A stretch of DNA of 64,000 nt from Plutella xylostella (GCF_932276165.1 NC_064012.1:14267501-14331500); one strand, 5' to 3'. Numbered from the stretch's first letter, positions 44,498 through 54,240 are shown. Notes: generated by a model from the letters alone, not told the origin. Made by a program: numbers and translations.

Positions 44498-45320
44498 TAG
44501 GGTAACGTAACGTACCTTGGGACGCTTGTACCTCGGGACATTGATTGTATTTTAAAAACCGGCTAAATAAACACATTAAAATTCTACCCTAGGCATAGTA
44601 TTTTACTCGCTTGGCAAAACTAGTGAGTCTCGTGATCATACCATCATCGAGTGTGTGGTGAAGACAATATGAAGTTTTTTGGAGTCAAAAGTAGCTTTTG
44701 TATAGTTTTTTGTGTTGCTTTATCTCATTGAGGCATGCTCAAAATAAAGACATGGATGTCACGTATAACTTTTCAGTTATTTAATAATTATGACATGGCA
44801 ATTATCTGAAAGATTCCTATTGATTAAAAATAAAGATATTTAAATTTTGGTTAAATATTGCTTTTTTGTACCTTGGGACACGATTAAATTTGTACCTTGG
44901 GACACTGTTTTCTATGGCTTTGTACTATGGAAAATGCAAACGTCTAAATAACGCCTTATATCTCTGTTCTTATTAGTGCCAGAGTGAAACTAGACAGAAG
45001 AGAGATGCAGTAAATCAATAAGAACAGAGATATAATGCGTTATTTAGAAGTTTGCATTTTCCATAGTACAAAGCTATAGGAAACAGTGTCCCAAGGTACA
45101 AACGTGTAACGTACCTTGGGTCAAAACAAGCATTTTTACTTATATCTTAATTTAATAAAATCTGGCCACACTAAAGCTTTAGCACATATACTAGTGATAA
45201 TAGATTATATATCCTACCGAATAAAGAAAATTTCACATTCATATCTTAGTTGTACGCTGCGATAGCTTCATTCAAAGTTGGGGTAGTCGAAAATGTCCCT
45301 AGGTACGTTACGTTACCCTA
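44498..45320. mobile_element. 823-bp inverted-repeat element with internal hairpin
   Basis: The left end TAGGGTAACGTAACGTACCT and the right end are reverse complements (GTCCCTAGGTACGTTACG..CCCTA), flanked by TA or ACAT. Inside, GTACCTTGGGACA-type words recur in both orientations. An 84-bp inverted repeat (44891-44974 against 45017-45100) surrounds a 42-base loop. No transposase remains. Confidence 0.85.
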
Positions 45321-45326
45321 CATATG

Positions 45327-45460
45327 CTCACGACTGTAATCCCCGAAGGGGTAGTCAGAGGTGACTCGCAAGTAAGTCACCCGCTTTTCGCTGTACATTT
45401 GTACTCACGTGATACGTCGCGAGCCGTATCGCCGTTGTTGAATAAGTACAATGCACTGAA
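45327..45460 (+). mobile_element. TGTAATCCCCGAAGGGG repeat
   Basis: GACTGTAATCCCCGAAGGGG, GTAGTCAGAGGTGACTCGCA and TTTGTACTCACGTGATACGT recur at 58025. It may be part of a retroelement tail; the class is unknown. Confidence 0.5.
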
Positions 45461-45665
45461 TTTGTCGGATAAGTGGGCAACCAGACTGTCAGATGTTTTC
45501 AAGCTGCCCGAAGGCCTCTGACTAGGCATAACGACTGCTGCAGAAGCAGCAACCGGGACCCACAGCTTAAATTGCCGTCCGATGCACGGAGCTTCCAGAA
45601 AAGAACCACTTGAAATTGGTCACCCATCCAATGGCTGACCATGCCAGTTGTTGCTTAACCTCGTT
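45461..45665 (-). mobile_element. SINE with 5S rRNA-like head (copy 3, truncated)
   Basis: The minus strand reads GGTTAAGCAACAACTGGCAT, then CCATTGGATGGGTGACC and the CCTTCGGGCAGCTTG body. The 3' RTE-like tail is absent and the element joins the repeat at 45327. Confidence 0.65.
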
Positions 45666-45725
45666 ATCTCGTATCTTATATCGTCTCTTAATGATGAAAT
45701 TATGACAGAGAGTAAACCATAAGCC

Positions 45726-45850
45726 CGATTCACACACTGTTTAGTGCGATTGGTGAGTGTATGATAGATGTAAGTTCTGTTGTACAACATTACATACCAA
45801 TACCAGCAATGTATGTCTATTTAACGCTATAAAAGGTGTGAGAATCTGGC
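45726..45850. mobile_element. Truncated MITE related to 1788-1960
   Basis: GATTCACACACTGTTTAGTG and CGATTGGTGAGTGTATG match the left end of the 1788 element, and CCAGCAATGTATG matches its interior. The opposite terminus is not found. Confidence 0.5.
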
Positions 45851-46089
45851 AATTTTTTTTGTGTGTATTGTATAACATTTAAACACAGATATAAAAACAT
45901 GGTGGCTTTAGTTAGGACGCACCCTTATAGACCGTTTCACCTCAGACACTCAAATAAAGTTCGTTCTCGCTTTTCGTTTAAGTTCGTCGATTTCATTATA
46001 GATAGCTGCATAAGAAGTTATTTCACCTGTTGCTATTACTTTTGCCATTTTAATAGTAGTTAGTTGGTGATAGTTTGCCAGCCGTATCG
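45851..46089. other. Non-coding DNA
   Basis: Short opposing ORFs here overlap each other and have no recognised domain. Confidence 0.4.
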
Positions 46090-46205
46090 CTGTGTTTAAA
46101 TGAGTACAATGCACTTTGGGTACACAATAGTACACATCTACGATCTAAAATGCAAAAAAAGCTTGCGAGTCACCTTAGGCTACCCTTTCAGGGATTACGG
46201 AATGT
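46090..46205. mobile_element. Rearranged fragments of the TGTAATCCC repeat
   Basis: GAGTACAATGCACTTTG matches the later part of the 45327 repeat on the plus strand. GCTTGCGAGTCACCTTAGGC and CAGGGATTACGG match its beginning on the minus strand, so two pieces lie head to head. Confidence 0.45.
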
Positions 46206-47442
46206 ATACATTTGTATGTTATATAGTAATGTATGTCATTTCAATTAAGTCAATCAAGTTTAGGGTTGAGAAAGGACAGGGCGCGCCAGCTGCCGCTACA
46301 CGGGTTCTTTATCGATGTAGATAAACGTCACTATATCGCGATTCGCTATAAATACGACACTGTGTTTGGTGCAACGAGCAGAGAAACATCCTCCCCTTTC
46401 AGCTTACCCTTTTTGCATTACCGGTAGAGCTATTTCATAAAATAAAATAGTTTTGCTTCAGAATGTTCAACATTGGCATGCTACACTTCTTTCTCACAAG
46501 ACCCCCGTCGCGTCGTGGTTCACTGCAAAGCCAAATACCTGGCAAGCTGCAAGTTTTCCGAAGCTGTAACGCCATGCGAAGTGAGAAGGATAAAAATAGA
46601 GATAGACCCAGATTAACGATGCAACAAGCTCACAACGTCAAAAAAAACGATTTACAAACGTTCGTATATTGTTAATCTATTTATTTTGATAAAAAATTCG
46701 GTGATTAGATCTAAATTTGAAAATATCGCAGCCAAATTACGAAACTTATTTCACTGCAACAATCATGTTCAATTAATAAGGTTATATTTATGACGCGATC
46801 TTTTTTTGTAACCTAGAGTATGTTGTAGAATATTTTGTCTTCAGTGTGACCGGTTTATAAACTGCGAACAAATATCCTGGTTTTACTATATTTCTCGTGT
46901 ATATTCCATGTCTGAAGAATACCGGGGCGTTTCGCATATCGGAATGAATGGCTGGATCAGTTTACTTCCCCGAGATACGTCAATGATGCAGCTTAGCAGG
47001 GGATAGAATCTATCTGAATTCTGCCTGAATAGTGAATACGAATACAGTATTATATTTTTGAAATCTATGCTTTCCATATGTAAAATAAAGTTGCCGTTTC
47101 TAAATGTGATACAATCAACTGTTATGTCAATTCATAACATCATTGTTCTCGTGGATGGATAACCTGTTATGATCAGATTTGTGCTTAAGTAAAGGAATAA
47201 GTTTAGTAATACATCGATTTATCATCGCAATAATTAGGATTAGGATCCATTTCCGTTTTCATGACTTTATAGTTCAGGTATTAAGTTTGATGATGTGTTT
47301 GATTGTATAGTACACATTTTCATACATATACTATTTTTTATTTAAATACTAGACTATTTTTGGCAATAGTGAGTGAGGCAGGGCCCATTCAAACCGTAAT
47401 AGGTTTAAGAGCACTGTTATAAAAAGAGTGCCTTGCCTGCCG
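46206..47442. other. Non-coding DNA, nothing identified
   Basis: Small ORFs at 46233, 46463 and 46886 (minus) show no family resemblance. No repeat boundary seen. Confidence 0.4.
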
Positions 47443-47825
47443 AGAGAACTGCCTCTGTGGTCTAGTGGTAGAAGCTTCGCTTCATGACCCAGAGGTCCCG
47501 GGTTCGATTCCCGGGTGGGATCATCAATTTGTGTTTCTAAATTGTGGTTCTAAGTTTGGTTAGGACATAGAAGGCTGATCACCTGATGTCCGAAACAGTG
47601 AAACGATCCATGCTGTCGGATGGGCATGTAAAAGCAGTCGGTCCTGCGTCTAGCTCTCTCCAGTCGTGTCGGTCAATCCGTCCCATTGGGTTATGAGAGT
47701 GATGGAACAGAGAGTGCTCCTGTGTACTGCGCACACACTTGGGCACTATAATCTACTCCTGCGTAGATGGCTGATCTCAATTGAGATTGGCCGCCGTAGT
47801 CGAAATTCGGCTAGGAGGACATTAT
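47443..47825 (+). mobile_element. tRNA-derived SINE (TGTGGTCTAGTGGTAGAAGC family)
   Basis: The head TGTGGTCTAGTGGTAGAAGC has A-box character, and GGTCCCGGGTTCGATTCCC contains a perfect B box. A 300-bp body follows (TGATCACCTGATGTCCG, GGCACTATAATCTACTCCTG) and ends GGAGGACATTATAAAAAG. AGGACATTATAAAAAGAGTGC at the end resembles TTATAAAAAGAGTGC just before the head, giving a target duplication at 47417-47431 and 47822-47836. The first seven bases do not pair with the tRNA-like 3' side, so it is not a functional tRNA. Confidence 0.8.
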
Positions 47826-48138
47826 AAAAAGAGTGCAATGTATATTTGTAGAGAGGAGCAAATATTTTCTATTAAAATGTAGGTAAATTTTACTGAATTT
47901 AAAGAGAATATATTAAATTCTACTTAAGTTGGGAGTGGGTGGACATGGAGTAAACGTCTTCTTAAGTGGCGACCGTGACTAGGCAAACGTAGCGTGGGAC
48001 GCCCTCAAGCCAGGCTAGACATTTCAGATATACTGCATTTGTTTTCAACAACAGTTTTGTTTTGCATAGAGTTATTTGTGAGTTGCGATATTTAAGACTG
48101 ATTAGATTTTCTCACTACAATTTGTATGTATAGGTAGT

Positions 48139-48255
48139 TACACTCACGACTCACGAGCAATGAAAAAGTTCGAGTGACAATAGCACCAAATAGCTCCTAA
48201 ACGGAAAGGATTAGCTATGACGCCTTCCTCAAAATTGAAGTTGATTTAACATCGC
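48139..48255. mobile_element. CACTCACGGGCAATG family MITE, half copy
   Basis: Left terminus TACACTCACGACTCACGAGC with the interior AGCTCCTAAACGGAAAGG and TGACGCCTTCCTCAAAATTG. The right terminus is missing, and a full copy of the same family starts 13 bp later. Confidence 0.65.
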
Positions 48256-48267
48256 ATCAGAATTATA

Positions 48268-48505
48268 TACACTCACGGGCAATGAAAAGGTTCCACTCAG
48301 AAAAACACCAAATTACTCCTAAATGGAAAAGGCTAGCTTAATGCCGTCTTCTCCAACATTGAAGAACATTTATCAGAGGGTCAGGATATAACCAACTAAA
48401 AAAACGGTTATATTTTGTTCAAATTTTGAATTAAATGTTTGAAAAATTCGGTTTGTTTGGTGTCGGCATTTTGTGAGTGGAACTTTTTCATTGCCCATGA
48501 GTGTA
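48268..48505. mobile_element. CACTCACGGGCAATG family MITE, full length
   Basis: TACACTCACGGGCAATGAAA at the left and CATTGCCCATGAGTGTA at the right, with a 238-bp interior closely similar to 8455-8681. Confidence 0.8.
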
Positions 48506-49248
48506 TAGTGAGTCTAGTTCAATATAAAATTAATCCAACTCTAGTAGGATTCTACTTCTGAACTAATCGTGAAACGCGTACTACAGGATAAGTTTACGTT
48601 CGAGGAACTTAGAAAAGTGGAGTTGTCGACAGAACTCCGAACTATGCTCTGGGAAGCCCCAGCAGCTGAAGAATAAATATAAGTGCATATTCTGTGGGAA
48701 ATAATATAATTTATGTGTATAAAATAACTTAGTTTTTAAACAATTTTAGTACGGAAGGATCATGCCTCCCCATTTTTTTAATCTACCCCAATACCTAGTT
48801 ACTACCTAGAATATGGAATTATGTCGTTTTCACCTTAAACGGTCGTCTTTACATAAAGTTCTACATTCAAGATACTACTACTACGGTTTTCTACCCTCTT
48901 TTACAATAAAAAAAACCTAAAAAGTAACCAATCACCCTGCCTTGTAGAAGAAAAAAAAACGCAGACGTACACTCGTACGTTTCAATCAATACCCAAGGCA
49001 TACCTAGAACGAGCCTAGAACTACGAGTATTGTAAAATTGCTTTACATAAATGGCTAAAAACCCTTAACTATAATGAAACCGAAGACCTTATCCAAAAAA
49101 GATAATGAAATCCTGTACCTAATGTAAAAATATACCTTACTCTACTCTGCATTCATTAGATAGGTTAGGTTGGTTCTAATAAATATTTAACACACATACA
49201 CACACACACACACACACACATACACATAACATACACCCACTTTAATAT
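48506..49248. other. Non-coding DNA with (AC)n
   Basis: A short open stretch at 48600-48678 reads FEELRKVELSTELRTMLWEA then PAAEE and stop; too short to assign. The (CA)n tract is at 49193-49222. Confidence 0.4.
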
Positions 49249-49256
49249 GTCTATAT

Positions 49257-49895
49257 TAGAGATGCCACGAATATTCGGCAACTATTCGGTATTCGGCCTA
49301 TTCGGCCAGTTTTTTCAGTATTCGGTATTCGGCCGAATAGTGCGTACTATTCGGGCCGAATACCGAATAGTAAATCATGTAAAAAATTACTTGTTATTTT
49401 AATCAAAATTGTGTATTAATTTCCAAATCACAACATTTTAGTACTTAAAATTAATCAGTAGTAAGTTGTGCTGGATAAAAACGAGCATTTCAGCATTTGG
49501 TAGCCCACGATTGCGCTTTTCATTGTAACCATCCTCAGAAAATAACCTCTCACTATAAACGGTACTTCCAGGCGAAGAAAGATAAGTTATTGCAAATTTC
49601 AAAAAGTTCAGGTATTGTTTTTTGTTTGCTGACCACCACTTGTAAGGATCGGACATCTGATCTAGGCGAACTATTATCAAATAAAAATTCAACTCGTTTG
49701 CCACAGCATTCTGCCTCATAATAATTAGCATTTCTGATATAATCTGTAGCGACTTCTTCAAAGCAGTTCCAGGAACATAAAAAACAGGTTGTAGCGCCGA
49801 ATATTCGGCAGCCGAATATTCGGCGCTTCGGCCGGCAGCGTCGCCGAATATTCGGTATTCGGTATTCGGCCAATTCACTATTCGTGGCAACACTA
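49257..49895 (-). mobile_element. hAT deletion derivative, 639 bp
   Basis: Terminal inverted repeats TAGAGATGCCACGAATA (left) and TAGTGTTGCCACGAATA (right end, reversed). The exact eight-base target duplication GTCTATAT lies at 49249-49256 and 49896-49903. TAG-type tips, 8-bp duplications and the enclosed transposase remnant all indicate hAT. Subterminal regions on both sides are packed with ATTCGG and CCGAAT words. Confidence 0.95.
49438..49780 (-). pseudogene. hAT transposase C-terminal dimerisation fragment
   Basis: The minus-strand frame (open from 49893, but coding-like only from about 49780) reads DPYKWWSANKKQYLNFLKFA, then YLSSPGSTVYSERLFSEDG and NAEMLVFIQHNL. This is the order of the hAT C-terminal dimerisation domain (DPxxWW..., PxSSVxSERxFS, EMLVFLxxNL). 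The catalytic core and BED zinc finger are missing, so it cannot transpose itself. The first 35-40 codons are just translated ATTCGG terminal repeats. It stops at 49438 with an otherwise undamaged frame. Confidence 0.9.
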
Positions 49896-49898
49896 GTC

Positions 49899-51005
49899 TA
49901 TATGTTACTGTAAAAGCCCGAACAACGGTAAATCCTAAGATTTACGCGTAAAACCTAAGATTTACCAACTCTTAATGGTAAAAGCCCGAAAGATTTTGCG
50001 ATTCGCACTTTTACCACTATTCACTTGGTAAATCTTAGGATTTACATTAAGGCACGGTAAATGTTGAAAAAGCCAGATTATAACTTATAACCTCCGTAGT
50101 CGAACAAAGCGTCCGTAGTCGAGCGGGCTTCAGTGATCGTAACTTATCACTGAGGTTTAGCAACAACCAGCATTGTCAGCCATTGGATGGGTGACCGATT
50201 TCAAGTGGTTCTTTTCTGGATGCTTTCGTGCTTCGGACGGCACGTTAAGCCGTGGGTCCCGGTTGCTGCTTCGGCAGCAGTCGTTAAGCCTAGTCAGAGG
50301 CCTTCGGGCGGCTTGAAAACGTCTGACAGTCGGGTTGCCCACTTACCCGACAACTCGCTCAGCACAAGCTTGCTTGTGTTGGGGTCCACCAACCCGCACT
50401 AGGCCAACGTGGTGGACTAGATCGAAACCCTTCCTTCATTGGAAGGAGACCCGTGCCTCAGCAGTGGGGACGTAATGAGTCGTGATGATGATGATTTATT
50501 TGTTAAGTTACAAGCTAATTTGTTCTCAACAAGTATATTTCTGTACCTACTAATAAATGCCAATAATTAACAAAAAAAATATATAATATCGATTCTGTTA
50601 TGTTTTTGAGAAGACATTTTAATAGTTTTAATTTTAACTATTTAGGAAATAAGTACAAAATGAAAAAATATATGATTATTACACATTGTTAAAATAATTA
50701 TGTTGATTTAAAGGTTTTAAAATAACTGTTCATAAAAAATAATATAAATTCTGAAAGAAAATAATTTAAGTTTTTGATTGAAATAAATGAATAGGTAATA
50801 ATTAATCTTTGTTTTATTCCCAAAACCAATTTTTACTAGGTGTCAGTGGTTACACCTAGCATTTACCAAATTCTAATGGTAAAAGCCCGAAAAAAATGAC
50901 CCATTTTCACAAATCCTTACATTTACCAACTCATGTTGGTAAATCCTAAGATTTACTGGTAAATCCTAGGATTTACCGTTGTTCGGGCTTTTACAGTAAC
51001 ATATA
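49899..51005. mobile_element. Foldback element, TGTAAAAGCCCGAACAACGG termini
   Basis: The left end (TATATGTTACTG, then TAAAAGCCCGAACAACGG and TAAATCCTAAGATTTAC) is mirrored at 50957-51005. Palindromic AAATCC(T)AAGATTT words and GGTAAAAGCCCGAA repeats fill both subterminal regions. A 5S-headed SINE (50092-50499) sits inside, so the original element was about 700 bp. No coding region. The hAT element at 49257 ends within its left tip. Confidence 0.85.
50092..50499 (+). mobile_element. SINE with 5S rRNA-like head (copy 2, best)
   Basis: The head reads TTATCACTGAGGTTTAGCAA, CAACCAGCATTGTC, AGCCATTGGATGGGTGACCG. In eukaryotic 5S rRNA the order GATCACCGAAG, AAGCAACAT, TTGGATGGGTGACCG is conserved with similar spacing. 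The body contains GCTGCTTCGGCAGCAG and GGCCTTCGGGCGGCTTG. The tail CCTTCCTTCATTGGAAGGAG, then GGGGACGTAATGAG and GATGATGAT resembles RTE-type LINE ends, suggesting mobilisation by an RTE partner. Confidence 0.75.
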
Positions 51006-51534
51006 CACATAATGATCCACCAACATATCGTTTGCTTTATACCTATTGTTCTTAACTATTTTTATTTTTCTCTAATGCATGCCTTCTCTGTGTCTTTAAA
51101 TAATAAGTTTCGGTATCTTACAATATTGTTAGTAAGTACCTGCCTAATTCATTTGTGTAAAACATCATAGTTACCTAACTTTCTCCCAGAAGACAGATTT
51201 GATCTAGTCTGGGAACAAGTGCTCACTAGCCTTATAATAATCTGATACTTCCAAATGTAGGGGATACAGGATATTGTGCCCAAAATACAGGTTACCCTAG
51301 TTTGGATAACGATGTCCTTCTTCCTCACAAAACCTATTTCAAATAAAATATTTGACAATGTAATATTATAAGGCTAATTGTAACTTTTCTTTAATAAACG
51401 TTTTTTATTATTATTTATTATAGTATGTTGCGTCATTTGTCGACATTTTTCGACAGACATGATGTCAACTTCACACGACTGTCCACTGGATTCGACGCCG
51501 TATGTGGTTGTCCGATGTATAGTAGGTAGGTATG
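51006..51534. other. Non-coding DNA, nothing identified
   Basis: No supported gene or bounded repeat. Confidence 0.45.
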
Positions 51535-51793
51535 TATACTGGGTTTCAAAAATGTGGTACTGTAAACCGATGGGCTTTCAGTATTATAACACTGAATATA
51601 CTCGTATTATTATTAAAACACTATTTTTTTTGTTCAAACGGCCTTTGAAAATCCACGAAAATTAAAATCTGTTCTACAAAGAAAAAAGTCACATATTATC
51701 AATAAAATTACTACGGATAAGCATTTTCAAAACTTGAAGATTAAAAAATTACTTCCTGAGAAGCCTTTTGATTTTTTGCAACATCCTGTATAA
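51535..51793. mobile_element. Possible MITE with TATAC..GTATA ends
   Basis: Left TATACTGGGTTTCAAA and right TTTGCAACATCCTGTATA are approximate inverted repeats of the CAGGGTGTTGCAAAA type also seen at 7361, 11852 and 53451. The match is imperfect. Confidence 0.35.
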
Positions 51794-52242
51794 TCAGAAC
51801 TGCATCAAGCCTGCCTGCGTCACAAGTCAAAACACAATAAACTGAAATCGTGCGTCAATCAGCGTGACTATTCTGATTCTGACCAAGGAACATAATGTAA
51901 TTTCTGTAACGAGAAGCCACGAACTTTAATTTACTTACCTACTACAAAAAACAATCACACATATACTCGGGCATATGATAAAAATCTATATAATATGTAT
52001 ATTCAAAACTTATTAATCAGTCCCATTTAAATCACAAATGTAAATAATAGGTACAATTATATTTTTTCACATTCATGATTTTCAAGATGATAAACATAAG
52101 TTTTTTCTTATTTCACGTATTATTAACTACCTACCTAAGTACTATGACTACATAGCTACTTGTAAAAATAAATCAATACTTTTAAGGTAGGTAGGTACCT
52201 ATATAGTTGTGAAAAAAAAGGTTCCAGTATACTCGGTTCCAG
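51794..52242. other. Non-coding DNA upstream of the exon candidate
   Basis: AT-rich; no ORF. It would be intron if the exon at 52243 is real. Confidence 0.4.
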
Positions 52243-52415
52243 TAAACGACCCTCCGACTAACTCTTCCGACAGGAAACCTGTAAACTTAATTAAGGACAA
52301 ACTTATAGAGAAGTTGAGCTTAGAAGTTAAAGTGCGATTTGAAAACATGTTTTCTGTGAGCAAGGTGCAAGGAATAACATTGAGTAAAACAACCAATACG
52401 ACTTCGACATTTCAG
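52243..52415 (+). CDS. Probable internal coding exon, unidentified
   Basis: A frame open from 52209 reads NDPPTNSSDRKPVNLIKDKL, then IEKLSLEVKVRFENMFSVSK and VQGITLSKTTNTTSTFQ. It stops being protein-like exactly at CAG|GTAAGC (52415/52416), a strong donor leaving phase 0. The acceptor is probably TCGGTTCCAG at 52242; TTCCAG at 52227 is an alternative. The peptide is amphipathic in the middle (DKLIEKLSLEVKVRFENMF) and Ser/Thr/Asn-rich at both ends. No domain recognised and no neighbouring exon found within about 3 kb on either side, so it may belong to a gene with long introns. A chance ORF remains possible. Confidence 0.42.
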
Positions 52416-52426
52416 GTAAGCGTCCA

Positions 52427-52597
52427 GTCCCCTTAGCATGAATCTTCATCGTGAACGTGAAATAGAATTTATCGAGTAATTTTGTGTGAAAATATGAACA
52501 GTGACCCTGGTGGTCGGTAGCAGAACTAAAATTTCCATACAAACATCATCAAGTAATTTCACGTCACGTTCACGACGAAAATTCATGCTAAGGGGTC
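52427..52597. mobile_element. MITE 11 bp downstream of a splice donor
   Basis: Left CCCCTTAGCATGAATCTTCA and right TGAATTTTCGTCGTGAACG-type complement (ATTCATGCTAAGGGG) form inverted repeats of about 33 bp. Partial complementarity continues inward (GAGTAATTTTG against AAGTAATTTCACG). The element is 171 bp with no ORF of its own. Confidence 0.8.
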
Positions 52598-53450
52598 AGC
52601 TATCGGTGTCATACGCAACGGACACATCGCATTCAGTATTCTTTGTATAGAAATTCACACAAGTGCGTCCACTTTATCGGAATTGCCTACGCCACCGCAG
52701 TCTGTTTGTACGATACCTACTTATTGTACGATACCTATTTAGATGAACTAGGTATAACAGAATATAATTAGGTAACTTGAATAAAAAATATTATTCTATG
52801 GTACAAAAGAAAGTGCTACGAAAATTCGTAGCGGTGCTCTGTAGCATTGTCGTAGCAGCTCGTAGCAGCGTAGTAGTTTGGTAAGTAAAATTATGTTTGT
52901 TAAACCCATGATCGAAATAGAAAGATGTTATATGTCACAAATGTTTATCTATGTTAATTATAATGTAGTTTTTGTTGTTGTTGGAAAGTTTACATCACCG
53001 AGAGTGTTATAGCTCAAGAAGATTGTAAGGTGGAGTGTGCACAGTAGACAAGAGCACTCTCGCTTTAATCACTCTCATATCCTACTAAGACGGAATACAA
53101 TGTAGGCTATATCATGTTTGTAATATTTGTATTTTTTATAAGAGGAACCTCTACCATTATATTTGCGAAATTCTAATTTATTTTAGCAGATAGTCAGTAG
53201 ATTAGTTATACGAGTATGAATCACTGTTAAAATATAACCGGAGGTGGAAACTCTCAGAAATTATAACTTCTGTATCTTCGTGACATTTAGACGATAAGTA
53301 CTTATTATCTATATTTTTCACTGTGATACACATAATTTAGTGCATATTTAAGTAACGGTAGGTAGTAGTAGGTAACCATCGTAAATAAATGTAATAATCT
53401 CGAAACATGCAAATACGTGGATTCAGAAACACGGAAATGATCGACGCATA
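52598..53450. other. Non-coding DNA with a TACGAAAATTCGTAGC patch
   Basis: Near 52808-52872 the words GCTACGAAAATTCGTAGC and CGTAGCAGCTCGTAGCAG repeat; a related inverted patch lies at 23390-23455. No gene. Confidence 0.45.
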
Positions 53451-53624
53451 CGGGGTGTTCTTGGAATTTGGTGATAAAGATCATTGTATAAAATTCTGTT
53501 ACATTTTTATTTCTTAAATTTGACAGTTTTAGAACGTTTTTTTTAAGTAGTTTAAAGAAAAGCTGATTAAAAGTTACCTCCTCTACCTCTTAAATATTTT
53601 TTTGGTCCATTGCATAACACCCTG
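53451..53624. mobile_element. 174-bp MITE, CAGGGTGTT termini
   Basis: Begins CGGGGTGTTCTTGG and ends ATAACACCCTG, with TA at each flank. A short element of the same terminal type as 7361 and 11852. Confidence 0.55.
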
Positions 53625-53670
53625 TATGTTTCACTCGTAGCAAATATCGGGGTGACGTGCCTTTGTCCGG

Positions 53671-53745
53671 CGACCAATTACAATTAAAGTCATGACGTCA
53701 GTTGACCAATTAGGTAACATCGGATGCCCCAGTGGCCAATCAAAT
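53671..53745. promoter_or_regulatory. CCAAT-box and CRE cluster
   Basis: Within 75 bp there are CGACCAATTAC, TTGACCAATTAGG and TGGCCAATCAA (three CCAAT pentamers on the same strand) plus a full CRE TGACGTCA at 53693. CCAAT boxes bind NF-Y. Position about 1.6 kb upstream of the GC-rich island at 55.3 kb is compatible with an upstream control region, but this is inference. Confidence 0.35.
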
Positions 53746-54178
53746 CATAGAACTGGACAAGATGCGGTTAAATGGGAACGTTTTAAAATCCGTGTCGAAA
53801 ATTTTCGGTTAAATTTTTTATAATTTTTTTTTATTAAATACCTATTTTTACATTTATATTGTTCAGAGTTTTTATTAAATTCCACTTATTAATTAATATG
53901 ATGCGAGGATATTGAAAATAGTCAATAATGTATTCATATATAAAGAGCGGAATTCTCAACTTTTATTTTTGTATTAAACAAATACCTACATGTTAGCTGA
54001 TTCACCGTAAAACTAGAATAGAATTCGTTCGAAATAAAAATCCCTCGACCAGTCCAAATAAAAATGTAAGTGAACACGGGATTGAGGGTTTAAAAAAATC
54101 CAATAACAAAGCTTTATCTCTAATCGTCGTACCTATCTCTAAACGTAGGTTTTTTACCGACCTAGTTTTTCTCTGTAA
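53746..54178. other. AT-rich non-coding DNA
   Basis: Nothing identified. Confidence 0.4.
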
Positions 54179-54240
54179 CTAGCTGTTGCCCGCGGGAAAA
54201 CCTTATAGGGTTATTCAACCTTATGTAGGGAAAAATCTAA
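54179..54240 (-). mobile_element. Helitron-like 3' end fragment
   Basis: CTAGCTGTTGCCCGCGGGAA on the plus strand matches the CTAG-terminal end of the Helitron-like family; the rest has diverged. Confidence 0.4.

Noticed and set aside
49780..49893. N-terminal part of the 151-codon hAT ORF as real protein
   Set aside because: It is a translation of the terminal inverted repeat and ATTCGG repeats, not transposase.
50130..50240. Genuine 5S rRNA gene
   Set aside because: Only part of the 5S sequence is recognisable, it is diverged, and it is fused to a SINE body and tail present in three copies.
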